In this document: positions 13,045-23,600 of the stretch, piece after piece
Layout of the letters: each line of letters begins with the position of its first letter
Position numbering within the stretch: position 1 is the first letter of the stretch
DNA from: Phoronis australis
Taxonomy: Eukaryota; Phoronida; Phoronidae
DNA length: 64,000 nucleotides
Direction of reading: 5' to 3'
Assembly: GCA_002633005.1 (NCBI GenBank)
Contig: NMRA01000047.1
Coordinates: 1,081,326 to 1,145,325 of the forward strand
Position numbers and translations under genes: made by a program
Notes under the pieces: generated by a model
The model's database searches: none
Seen by the model: only the letters and a program-made list of their open reading frames with translations
Told to the model about the DNA's origin: nothing

Positions 13045-13312
13045 AAGATGAAATCCTAAAAGAGCTATCATGCTTTTCTGTAATAATGTTTCATTTTTGT
13101 TTCATGGAAGTTTTTTCATGGAAAGCATAAAGTCCTATTTTATAGCCCTCTCATGCAAAAGTGGAACATTTTAAAACCAATCCTAATAGTGTTTTAGAGA
13201 ACAATTCATAAAGCATTCTTTCGGAATGTCTGACCAGCCCTTTCTGAGATATGATGTTTTGAAGTTAGCCAAATATGGACATTTTTCTAGGATCCTACAT
13301 GTTTGGCAAATC
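13045..13312 (+). mobile_element. TIR element family 2, right-hand part
   Basis: AAAGTGGAACATTTTAAAAC, CTGACCAGCCCTTTCTGAGA and the terminus GGACATTTTTCTAGGATCCT show the right half of the family. Its left half is missing, and it abuts the right terminus of the family 1 copy. Confidence 0.6.
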
Positions 13313-15318
13313 ATCATTTTTAAATGCTCAATCTCAACTTACAACTCCGCCAAGTTATATGATCAAGACTTCCTTGAAAGTGCCTGTGTCTTTTAACGTT
13401 TATCTCGTGTGAATAGCTCGTCTCGCACATTAGCTTTGAGTACAGAACACTCAGAGTTTCACTGAGTAGGAAAGTATCAGTAATTGCCTAATATGTGTTC
13501 TTTGACTGTTTTACACGAGTCCCAACATTAGCCCAAATTGAATGTTGGGTGTTAACGACAACCCTGACTTCTCAAAAAAACTAAACGTCCATGCTTAGTT
13601 TAACACCCTCCCTCTCATTTTTGAGCTCACCAATTTAAGCGCAGTGGACATTAACCCGATCACGTATGGCAAGTCATTTCTTTGGACTAACCATATCAGA
13701 ACATTTCACATGATGAAGTTACCCCGACTGATAGATGCGTCTCTAATTATCTATTGACTGTTAATAAGAAAGGGATGATTTGCCTCACCAATACTTAAGT
13801 TCATTTTCTTTGGAGTCAGCAGGTCTATATATGTGCTGTTTGTTGATTTATGCGTGGATAATTAACAATTAATCCATTGTTGAACCAAAATATCGTTGGT
13901 TTTCTTTTGTACATTCAACATTAATTTACAATGCGTATCAGTGTAACATCATCCTATGAATTGTTGTTTGTCTGCTTCACAAGCATACCATTTAGAAATG
14001 GAGGTCTTGAAATGTCGGAGAGGGGCATTTATTTGACCGACCGATTAATATTAACAACTTGGTGTTACATATTTGCTTGTTCCTTTCTTCACGTAAAAGA
14101 GTCCGGTAACACTATGTTTGGTATAACATGTCAAATGTGCTTCTGTGCTGTTGTTGGTAAGCCAAGTGGTTATAGCAAACTCTTCACTATGAATTGGCAT
14201 TTCAAAGACCAGCACTTTTCATGAAGTAAAGTCTGTTTAGTGTACATACGTAAACCAGGGGTTGTTGTGTGATCCAATATGGGCACTAGAAAGTGAACAT
14301 TTGGGGATGAGTATTCAGTCAAACATTGAGTACTGTTGAAAGCCGCATTGAAAGTCATTTCTGAACTTCAAGTCTCACACAGCACTAATTAGGTCAAGAT
14401 GAACTGCAAATTTCCAACTGGGGTATGGTAAAAATTCTAAAGTTGACACAGTGAAAAGTTGATTATTTGCTTTAAGTTGGTGCTTTTACCAAATTTAAGA
14501 AAAAGCTATATTTGCCACCCCAAAGTGATTAAAGAAAGACAAATTTTGTGTTGGCAGCTAATTTGGACAATTTTATTTCAGACTTTACTGATACAGAATG
14601 TCCAATATTTGAGAAATATGATGAACACCGAAATTGCCCATGTCCCAATCTTCGGAATCAAAAAAAAATCGATTTTGGCTTGAGTTTCAGTATCCCAAAT
14701 TTTAGAGACTACCAAACTGGGGACTCTTTATTGTCAATCAACTTGATGGTGGTGGATTCTAAAGTTGAAGCAAACCAAGAACCTTGAATTAATCAGGGTT
14801 TACCGAAAAAATGTTTATGCAAGTGGTTTTCCTCTGTACAGATGTTCTCTCAAACTTTGGAGGTTAAAACTTGTACAAGAAAGATGGAAAGTGGTTGTGT
14901 TGGCGAAGTTGAATAACAGCATGTTATGAAAATTGCGCGAAATAAAGTGACTCATGAAAACGTCGAGAATTATGAAAATGTTTAGTATCCAGACTACTTG
15001 ACTCTAAATTGTAAGTCATTAGAGATTTCTTGGAACTCATTATGTTTAGTTTTATGTGCATGTCAAATTTGAGACAAGTTTCTAAGAGTATAATGGAGTT
15101 TTATAGATAAAAAATGGTTGCGTCTGTCGCTACCGCCATCGTGTTTAATTTCATCTAAAAATGATTAACCTCCAGCCATTCAGGGCTGACAAGCTGTGCG
15201 GTCATTTTATGCCACTCAAATCAGAAACAGTTTGTACTATGAATCAAGACAGACAGACCGACAGACAACGAAATGAGCCGAGAAATTCACCAGACACATC
15301 ACAAAAACCTCATATAAA

Positions 15319-15446
15319 TAGTTAATTAAATCAGTTCTTGGCCACAGTAAGATTAAAAACCGGACGATCGCTACACAAATGAAGAAGTTCATGATAAATC
15401 AACGTTTCGTCTATTCGTTAGACATCATCAGGATATTTACATAGAC
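15319..15446 (-). repeat. Penelope-like/hammerhead-like terminal motif, copy B
   Basis: Minus-strand reading gives CCTGATGATGTCTAACGAAT then AGACGAAACGTTG. The stem GTCTA/TAGAC is perfect and the CTGATGA and GAAA cores are intact, although there is one extra base between CTGATGA and the stem compared with canonical hammerheads. It shares AGTAAGATTAAAAACCGG and an upstream AATTAAATCAGTT with copy C. Confidence 0.6.
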
Positions 15447-15450
15447 CGCG

Positions 15451-15643
15451 CACAATGATCTTTTCAGGACTGCCAGATTTCAATGACAACTTTAAGATGT
15501 TACTGATGAATTTTAGCGCTGTGGGTAAGGCATTTTTTGCATGTACACGTTCACGGGCTGGGCGCTTATTTCAGCAAAGTCTGAAAAGGCGAGGGGGGCG
15601 GTTATAGGGGCATGGGCGGATATTAGGGCGAATACGGTATATC
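15451..15643 (-). mobile_element. TIR element family 1, fragment (left end only)
   Basis: The reverse complement matches 1137-1326 of the first copy, including the terminus TACCGTATTCGCCCTAATA and the block AACGTGTACATGCAAAAAAT. It stops at the same internal point at which the 11.7-kb copy begins, and there also abuts the terminal motif at 15319-15446. Confidence 0.75.
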
Positions 15644-15644
15644 A

Positions 15645-15880
15645 AAAGACATTTGGTCATGTCATTGATATCGTTGTTTTGTTATCAATGCACCGTTCTG
15701 TTTTGCTAACTTTTAATGAAAAAACATGGTCACGTGACCCAATTAATGAAAAAATGGTAAAAAGTCAAAAATCAATTCCCACAAGCATTCTACTTTCAGA
15801 AACTACAAACTTTTACCAAGTTAAATCTGTATCTTTGCAGATATTTGGCTAAATACGCAGACATGTCCATATGTCAAACA
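15645..15880 (-). mobile_element. TIR element family 2, partial reversed copy
   Basis: CACGTGACCCAATTAATG, ACTTTCAGAAACTACAAAC and CAGATATTTGGCTAAATACG match the reverse complement of the other family 2 copies. It directly follows the family 1 fragment. Confidence 0.55.
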
Positions 15881-16684
15881 TAAACTTGACTTGGATGAGA
15901 ACCGTGGTCCTAACTTTAGTGAAATGGATCAGCCAACTACTGTTCTTTATTGGACCAGTAGGATGATGCAATAGACTGACAAGTGAGAAGAACACTTTAT
16001 GCAATTGTCTATAGCTAATTAGCTATTGATATGTACTTGAGTGCAAATGGCTCGCTATACTTGGCTGGATCAATTATCTCGGAACTACTGTAATAAATGC
16101 ACAAATCACAAACAATAAAAGAAATGTTGTCGTGGGATAAAATACAGGTAAACGTCTTGCTTGTCAATCAGAATCGCAGCCAAACCTGAATGCCTAGAAA
16201 ATGACAAATTAATATACCAAATATCCAAGACGAAAGATTTACTTCATCAAACTTAAGTAGTATCAGCAAAATTAAATACCTTAAGAATTCATCCTCGATT
16301 CTTTTCCCACACATAAAACATTGCACATAATTTTTCTCAAATATTGTTTCTAAACAGTAATGAAAATTGTTGGACTTAAAATAAAATGTCGGTGAATACA
16401 TTTTTCATAAAAATCACCCATGACAAAAAGTTTTCACTGTCTGACAATATGCTTTAACTCATTGTCCAATTGTGATTGATATCATTTACAATGTTATGAA
16501 CGTACCAATATATACATTGAGGTTATTTAAGACCCTAGAAAAATGTTCAAATTTGACTAACTTTGGAACATCACATCTGATGAACGGCAGATCTAGATTT
16601 GAGCGTCACCTTCAAATTCTCAACTTTAGCTTTGGCCAACCAGAATAAAGTGTGAAGCATTTTCGTGACTCGCTGACGGTTTCG

Positions 16685-16785
16685 CTGATCTTGTCAGTAA
16701 CGGAAATAGAATCCTATCACAGTAAGGACTATTATTTGTTTATTTTAGCCAGCTAAACAGCAAAATGCAGCTTTAAGAACTTATC
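16685..16785 (+). repeat. ~125-bp dispersed repeat, copy 2
   Basis: GAATCCTATCACAGTAAGGA and TTTTAGCCAGCTAAACAGCA are kept; the middle block (GAGACC..TATGAGAG) is deleted. Confidence 0.6.
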
Positions 16786-17159
16786 CCATCGCCGTGGTAA
16801 TCTTAATATAAAATCACTGTCATCAGACAGCCTAAGAATCAAGGCATTTGTACCAGCCAATTCATCATTAATATATAAAACATACTCAGTAGTCTAGTTT
16901 GTATTCCACATTAATATTCCAGGCATGTCTGTAAAGAATCCCGAGGCAAAGATAAATAGCATTCCTGTTTCTCTTAGAGATTATCATTTATGGGAAGCAA
17001 ACGAGGTTTGTTAGCGACAGATCCCAGCTTATAGCGATGTTCACCCAAACTCCGTACAGTACTTGAAGAAGCAATATCATGGTCTTGTGTCAATTAACGG
17101 ACATCAAATCAAAACTGTTACAAAATGGGGAGTAGTTGGGAGGGATTTCAAAATTTGGG

Positions 17160-17690
17160 TTAAGATTTTGTAGGGCCCTAGAAAAATGTCCACACTTGGA
17201 AAACTTTTTTGGTGATTTTACGTCAAAAAAAGATCGACCGTGTTCTTTTAAACTTTCAGAAACTATGCTTTATGCCGTTCTACAAAATGTTAGGAATTTT
17301 TTTAAAATGATCCACTTATCATTGGGAGCTATCAGAAACGGGACTTTTTCATGAAAAAAATCAAGAAGGGCATAAAATGAAAACAAAACGATTATTTATA
17401 AAATAGTGACAGCATTTTTTGAGATTTCATCTTACCAAACAAAATATGGTCGTGTTATCCATACTGTGTCGTGCAATCAATGTACAGTTACTTAGTGTTA
17501 GATTTCACAAGAAAGACATGATTGCATGACCCAATTAAAGGCTGTCAGGTGAGTAAAGAGTCAAAAATCAAATTATACAGGCTAGGTACCCTAGTTTCAG
17601 AAAATCAGTACTTTTACCGAATTAAAATATATTATTTGTAGATATTTGGCTTAATACAGTACTGAGGATGAGGTCCAACATGACCTTAAC
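17160..17690 (-). mobile_element. TIR element family 2, reversed copy
   Basis: It begins TTGTAGGGCCCTAGAAAAAT (the right terminus in reverse) and runs to TAGATATTTGGCTTAATACA. The internal blocks GACCCAATTAAAGGCTGTCA and TTTCAGAAAATCAGTACTTT match the reverse complement of the 28.6- and 31.2-kb copies. Confidence 0.6.
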
Positions 17691-18399
17691 ACTAAGTTAT
17701 TCTTCAATGAAACCCTAAAATTTCCATAATAACAGTACTAGTTTCAGCCCTTCTCCCGAAAACCTGCAACAGAAAAGATGGTAGACTAGATAACTGTTAC
17801 ATTGAGAAAATCTTATTTCACGGCTATCAAAGGATAATTTCAAAATTAATCAATTCAATAAGCATTTCAAAAAACTGATTGCTTGTACATTTGTATGATT
17901 CACTCTGACAAATTCCCTGAATATGAAAATATGGGTTCCTTTGATGTTAAAAATATAAATCTAATTTATATAGTAATTCTGTTGAGCGATACGAGGGGTA
18001 TTTACATAATTTTCATCACAATGTCTTCTCTAGAACTGCCAAAAGCTCGGGTCAAGACAGGCTGTCCCACCAACTAGCGCTACCATGCCATATTCACGCC
18101 TATGTACATTTCATGGCAAACAAAATAGCGATGTCCATTTTTCTTAGTTTTTAGCGAGTGGCGTCCTTTGACCCGCCTGATGCTCAACATATTACACTTT
18201 AAAAACAATTCTCAACATGATGACGATAAAATGCTCTCAGCAAATCTTTTGAGGAATAAAAGAACTGCTACTCTACATATTACAACTTGAGGTTCACTTC
18301 TGAATTATTGTAAGATTGCTGCTTAGTCGTACACACACCAAAACAATGTTGCAGTGGACCCATACGTGGCGTGATGGTGAGGCAGCTAATCTAAGTAAT

Positions 18400-18785
18400 G
18401 TAGGGCCTTATCGAGAGGTCTGTTTTTTGCTAAATATCTTCAAAAACTATAGATTTTAACCTAGAAATTAGCTCATATACTCTGAAAGTTGAAAGATTGT
18501 AAAATTTGATTTTTCACTTTATGCCAATATGCTAATAATTGGGACACGTGATCGTGTGTTTTAGTAAAATTTACCTAACAAGAAAGGTATCGATAAATTT
18601 TTCGTAAGTCATGGTACTGTTTTTTGCAAAAGCAGAACATTCTAAAATTAACTCCAAATAGCATTTTGGAAAACGGAGAATAACGCATGGTATCTGAAAG
18701 TTTCATACGAATCCAATCTGCCATTTCTGAGATATGGCGCTCTGAAGCTAGCAAAATTTTGACATTTTTCTATGGCTTTACATAA
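18400..18785 (+). mobile_element. TIR element family 2 (TGTAGGGCC ends), copy
   Basis: Left end TGTAGGGCCTTATCGAGAGG, right end near GACATTTTTCTATGGCTTTA. Shared blocks with other copies are AGTAAAATTTA.CTAACAAGAAAGGTA, AAGCAGAACATT and TGCCATTTCTGAGATATGG. No coding capacity. Confidence 0.65.
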
Positions 18786-19595
18786 CCTTAATCAAAGCTA
18801 GCTATATATAGTGTATATAAATAGGAACTCGGAAAAACAAGTCTGCCACTGAAAATCAACGGGTACAGTAGGTGTAGATCAGCTAGGAAAAACCACACAG
18901 GTAAGAAACTATTTCCAGATACCAGCAACAGTGACTAGTGCAGGGCCTTTACTAACATTGCACAGTTATAAGGCGGAAGTGAGTGCTGTAACCTATGTTG
19001 TGGCCTCAACAACAACTTTCTTCACACACATAATTGCTCTTCCATAGCATCGTCATCAGGTTCTTGTTTTTGCCTGGACTGAAGTCGGTTGCAATGAAAT
19101 GCCTGAAATTCACCCGACGGCCATACTGCTTTGGTGGGTAAAACTTACCCACGAGAAGCAGTGTCAGTTCTTCTCATGCCAAGAAATCCCTTTCTGACAT
19201 GAGTAAGGAGAAAGTTGTGACTGATTCTATAGCTATAAGTGGCTGAAACCAAAAGTTGCTTTTTGATAGACGACGCAGGTTTAATGCATCTTCAAAATCT
19301 CATATAGGCAAATTTAACACCAGGCGGCGCTGTAATGGGCAAAACAACCCAAACCTAAACATTTCTGGACACCCACAAAAACTTTTGAAACAACCGAAGA
19401 TAGAATGCATGTCATGAAATACACACTGCAAGCTGGAAGCGAATAAACAAGAAAGAATTTTTGCATAACTACGAACTGCAGTTCAGCAAAATCCAGACAA
19501 CATGGTATGCAACGGTGATGGACAAACACTGGTGGGCCAGACATTGTGTCAATTTCCTGAGGCGTTATTGATGGATTTCTTCTCTCTCCTTTCAG

Positions 19596-19837
19596 GCATT
19601 CTGCAAGCGGGATAAATTGACTGAAAACATCATATCGATCACCGTTATTTATATGGCAAGGCAACCTCCCCTGGGACTGCATTTCCCATGACTTAAAACG
19701 ATACAACCAAAATAAAATAGACATAAACGACGCAGTTTGTCAAGTCGAGAGAAAGAAATAAGTAGGATAGAAATTCACTGGATTGTTGGTATCCGTTTGG
19801 AGTAATATTCTGGGAGACAAAAGGCCAAAACGTCATT
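19596..19837 (+). other. Probable 5' UTR of the NHL gene, with upstream acceptor
   Basis: A strong acceptor (tctctctcctttcag) ends at 19595. No competing ATG in frame lies between it and the start codon. This suggests that the NHL coding exon is preceded by an unlocated non-coding exon. The whole 19.3-19.8 kb stretch has no coding similarity I recognise. Confidence 0.4.
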
Positions 19838-20692
19838 ATGGCGCAATCCGGTTCTGACGTGAATGACACAAAACTTTTGTACAGCTTCAAAACACTGAGT
19901 GAGAAGAAGCGCACCAGTCTTATACGTGAGTGCATCTTAACACTCGATGATGACATTATGATCAGTGATGGAACGAGCAAAACAATTAAGATTTATGACA
20001 TGAGTGGTGAGAAAAAACAGGAGTTTGGTCATGAACAACTTGGTGACCCCTGGGGTATGGTGATGTTGGATCATGATCGTTTCGCCGTGACTGACAGCAA
20101 GAAGAAGGATGTTAAAATCTTCCACATAAATGGCCAGTATGAGACTTCGGTCGGGGGTGATATCAAAGATCTTCCATTCAAAGACCCAAGAGGCATTACC
20201 GTGAACAGTCATCACGAGCTAATTGTGAGTGACGCGTGGCGCCGCTGTGTCTATGTGTTCCCGATGGATGCTGCGTATGTGGAGATTATCTGGGGCAACC
20301 CACCGCCAGAGATGATCATGTTCAAAAGCCCATTGTACGTAGCCTGCAATAGCAAGGATGATATCATCATCTCAGACTACTATGGAGGCATGATTTATAC
20401 ATTTGACTACCACCATGAGTTCCTCTGGCAATATGGCCACAAGAGGAAACATAAGAAGCCACGTTACCCACGCGGCATGTGCGTCGACAACAAAGACAAT
20501 ATCATTATTGCCGACAACTACAATAACAAAGTGCAAATGGTGACGGAGGATGGAGACTTTACCAGCTACCTTCTCCGTGACACGCCAGACAACCCCGTCA
20601 ACCGGCCACGAACAGTTGCCGTCAACAGTAAAGGGCACCTGGTTGTCGGTGAAAATGGCGGGAAAATCAAAGTATATAAATACTTAGAATGA
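19838..20692 (+). CDS. NHL-repeat beta-propeller protein, single exon
   Basis: A complete 284-residue protein, apparently cytosolic (no signal peptide or membrane segment). At least six NHL blades are visible: about 32-67 (ILTLDDDIMISDG..IKIYD), 70-106 (DPWGMVMLDHDRFAVTD), 116-153 (DPRGITVNSHHELIVSD), 163-200 (SPLYVACNSKDDIIISD), 209-246 (YPRGMCVDNKDNIIIAD) and 256-284 (RPRTVAVNSKGHLVVGE). This is the C-terminal propeller of TRIM2/TRIM3/TRIM71-like proteins, a protein or RNA interaction platform. RING, B-box and coiled coil are all absent. An in-frame TAG at 19763-19765 with no ATG between it and 19838 fixes the start. It lies in the large PFAS intron on the opposite strand. Either a retrocopied propeller or a stand-alone NHL gene would fit. 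Confidence 0.9.
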   Translation: MAQSGSDVNDTKLLYSFKTLSEKKRTSLIRECILTLDDDIMISDGTSKTIKIYDMSGEKKQEFGHEQLGDPWGMVMLDHDRFAVTDSKKKDVKIFHINGQYETSVGGDIKDLPFKDPRGITVNSHHELIVSDAWRRCVYVFPMDAAYVEIIWGNPPPEMIMFKSPLYVACNSKDDIIISDYYGGMIYTFDYHHEFLWQYGHKRKHKKPRYPRGMCVDNKDNIIIADNYNNKVQMVTEDGDFTSYLLRDTPDNPVNRPRTVAVNSKGHLVVGENGGKIKVYKYLE

Positions 20693-23600
20693 TGCAAGTG
20701 TGATGTCTACGCTTCAGAAGATCAAGAAGCAGTTTTTGATCGGGAATCTGGTTAAGCTAGTTTTGTCAGACTTAACAGGTGGCGTCTAACAAGTCGAGAA
20801 GTCAGTCAGTGACACAGGAGTGACATCTATTGTGAAGAACATTGGCAAAAATTGTGATGGAAGGAAGAAACATCAGTGGTGATAACCTTTTTAAAAGGCT
20901 GTGAAACCCGAAAGTGGTGCCATTCAAATGTGTGTAAGAACGGAAGATGCACACTATTTAGAATGACAATCTCAAGATTTGCAACTAAACACAAACTGTT
21001 TGTAAACATTAGTTTTCAAACGCAGTCACAAGACCAGAAGCTGTTCATATCTAGCATGCAGCCAGCGTAACCATGGTAACACAGATATTAAAAACACTAA
21101 GGCACAAGAGGTAAAATATATCTGGCTGTTAATGGTTTGGCATAGTAAATCTCAAGTACTTATTGCTCTCACATTGGTCTTATTATGACCCTACTTACAA
21201 TACGAGCTAATAGGTTTCAACGAAGCGATATAAGAACTCCTGTGATATATACAATCGGTATGAAACCAAGTTTGCCTTCATTGATGACAACTGGTCATGA
21301 AGAAATGACAATCGCAAAGCACATCTCTGGAACTATTATGCTTTTCCCAACATAAATCACATTGAAAAACCCGAGTTACCACTGAATTTAACTGTTCATA
21401 TACAATCTGAGCATAAGCACCACGTAGTGACATTTTGAAAACCCCAATTGTTTAGTTCATGTTTTGAGGTCAAGGCCTTTCTGCTCCTGTGCATATTGTT
21501 GTTAAATTTCCACCCAAGATTCACAGCATGTCATTATCCACAGCTAGGCACCTGTGCAACATCGGTGAACTATAGAATATTGTTAGGCTATGATCAGCTT
21601 ATCCAAACAGGGGAGTTGATTTCTGCTAAGATGAATAATATTCAAGGGATAACAACTTTTTCGTTATATGTAATTGTGCATAAAAAAGTTGCATGTATGA
21701 GGAAAGGTTTTGCACAGTTTTGCAAAAAAAACATGTCAAACATGACCTCTAGTTTCGAAATAAAAAATGATGCAGTTTCAATTAAAACTGCCAAGGTATG
21801 TAATTAGTTTGAGTTTGATGATGGGTCTAGCCAGCAGGAGAAACAAACTGAATTACAGAGCTAGTCAAATTTAGGCATATTCTCTTTGTAAAGTGAGGCG
21901 CTTGAGTTTTCGACCAAGATTCACAGCACCTCAGAGCAAAATTTTGGAAAAATGTAAGAAGTGCTGTTGATGGGAAAGCGATGTAAAAGCTCAATACTTT
22001 GAAGTAAAACTATGTAACGCCTCTTTAATATACGTGTGACATACACTCAGTCAACGTTACCTGTTCCTTACACAAGTCACAAGGAGTTTCAGGTTTCTGC
22101 ATGATTTTGTTTTAAGACCATGATGTCTTCAAGCTTGCACATCAACACAAATTCCCTTAAGTTAAATTTCTAGGAAAAGGAATGCTTTGAAACTTCAATA
22201 ATTCATTTTGTGATGCGTAAATAGATTGCACTGAGTCTTCAACTAAATTAGCAAATAAGAGCTTTGGCAATTTTTTTTTTCATAATGTCCGCATTCGTAC
22301 ACATGAGGGATGGTAAATGCCCTTGAAATAAGTACATAATTTGGGAGACAAATGGACATTACCTTGCCAAAATTCCTGATAAAAAGAAATGCAAAGATAG
22401 CTTACTTTCTCATCAGGATGGTTTATATTGTAGTTTACCAAATAATAGGGCACTTTACATAAGGACAATTGGCAGATTTTGGCAATTTGAGCAAAATTGA
22501 GGAACGGTTCCACTACCAGAAACAACTAATCTGAAAAGTGTTATGTGAACTTTAAGATGATGTATGCTAGGTTGGTAAGAGTGAGCTATCACACAATGTG
22601 ACCTCTGATGAAAGGTTAGACAGACACCTTGAATCTAGCAGAGGTCATAAATCAAGTGATTCAGATTTGTCAACATAGCTGATGACACCGTGAACACATA
22701 GGTTGCAAATTGGCACTTCAAACTAGGAAATGCAATGGAAGCTAAGATTGAATTGTAGTCATTTCATAACACAGTTAGGGTAATTGCTGTGTCATTGATT
22801 TTTCGGTTCTGGTTTTGTATTTCCACTTGTATTTGGATATTGTGTGTAAAGTAAGTGTAAGACAAACGTAGGAAGATTCAATGAAGAATGACTAGTTTAA
22901 GCTGCATTATCAACATTCGAATACCATGGAAACTGGACTTCACCAGGAGAATATCAACCATGTGGACATCCTCAAATGGACATTCAACAACATTAGAGCA
23001 CCAGCAAGTAATCAAGATAGCGCAATTAGGTACTTGAATGGCTTCTTTTCTGAAAGTGTTTCCATTTTGTATGAGAGTCTCTTCATTTTTGGCCAAATCT
23101 AGGGGGAACTGACCACCACTGCAGCCAGTCTGATATGCCCATACTAGTGGATACAAAACGCAGCTCAAAACAGGCTTTTGAAAAATCACAGGCTTTGGTC
23201 AGGTCATTTGTGAATGCATATTTTCACAGCAAAGATAATTGTGTTGGGTTGCACATATTAACTAAATACTCTGTCCTCTGGATCAGGGCCGTAGCTAAGA
23301 TGGTCGTGGGAATGTTCTTGTGAACGCAGCACTGTGAGAGGAGACAAAGCAAAAACTTGTAACTGAAATTTGTCATATTCTGATTTAACGGTTGCCTTCA
23401 GAAGCCTTGTTAATAACTTGTTTGCAAATTAAAATCAATGCAATGGATTTAAACCCTTGAGCCCTACTTACTACTGCAGTAAATGCACTACAATGTTCCC
23501 ACCCAGATTAAAGCTGAGTGCAATGGTAACAATGGAACGCTGTCAATCACGATGTTTAGCTTAGTCCTGAATGAGAGATCACAATGTTCTGTGTTTTGGG

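Larger units (their letters stand above)
2886..19595 (-). other. 33.5-kb PFAS intron, part downstream of the NHL gene in PFAS order
   Basis: This part of the intron (2886-36412) holds the tandem duplication at 3 kb, both SINE copies, a MITE, the 27-bp array, family 1 and 2 elements and terminal motifs A and B. In 3590-4400, 4630-6600, 6950-8690, 8810-9540, 9770-11600, 13320-15300, 15880-17150 and 18790-19590 I see no gene; short open frames there have no recognisable domain. The block CAATTTTGGCAATTATTTTA near 9040 recurs at 24660. Confidence 0.6.

Noticed and set aside
19314-19724. 136-codon minus-strand frame upstream of the NHL gene
   Set aside because: It overlaps the probable NHL 5' UTR on the other strand, has no recognisable domain, and its composition does not differ from flanking non-coding sequence.
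21448-21807. 119-codon plus-strand frame
   Set aside because: It starts at TTG rather than ATG, has a hydrophobic start only by chance of T-rich sequence, and has no domain or splice context.
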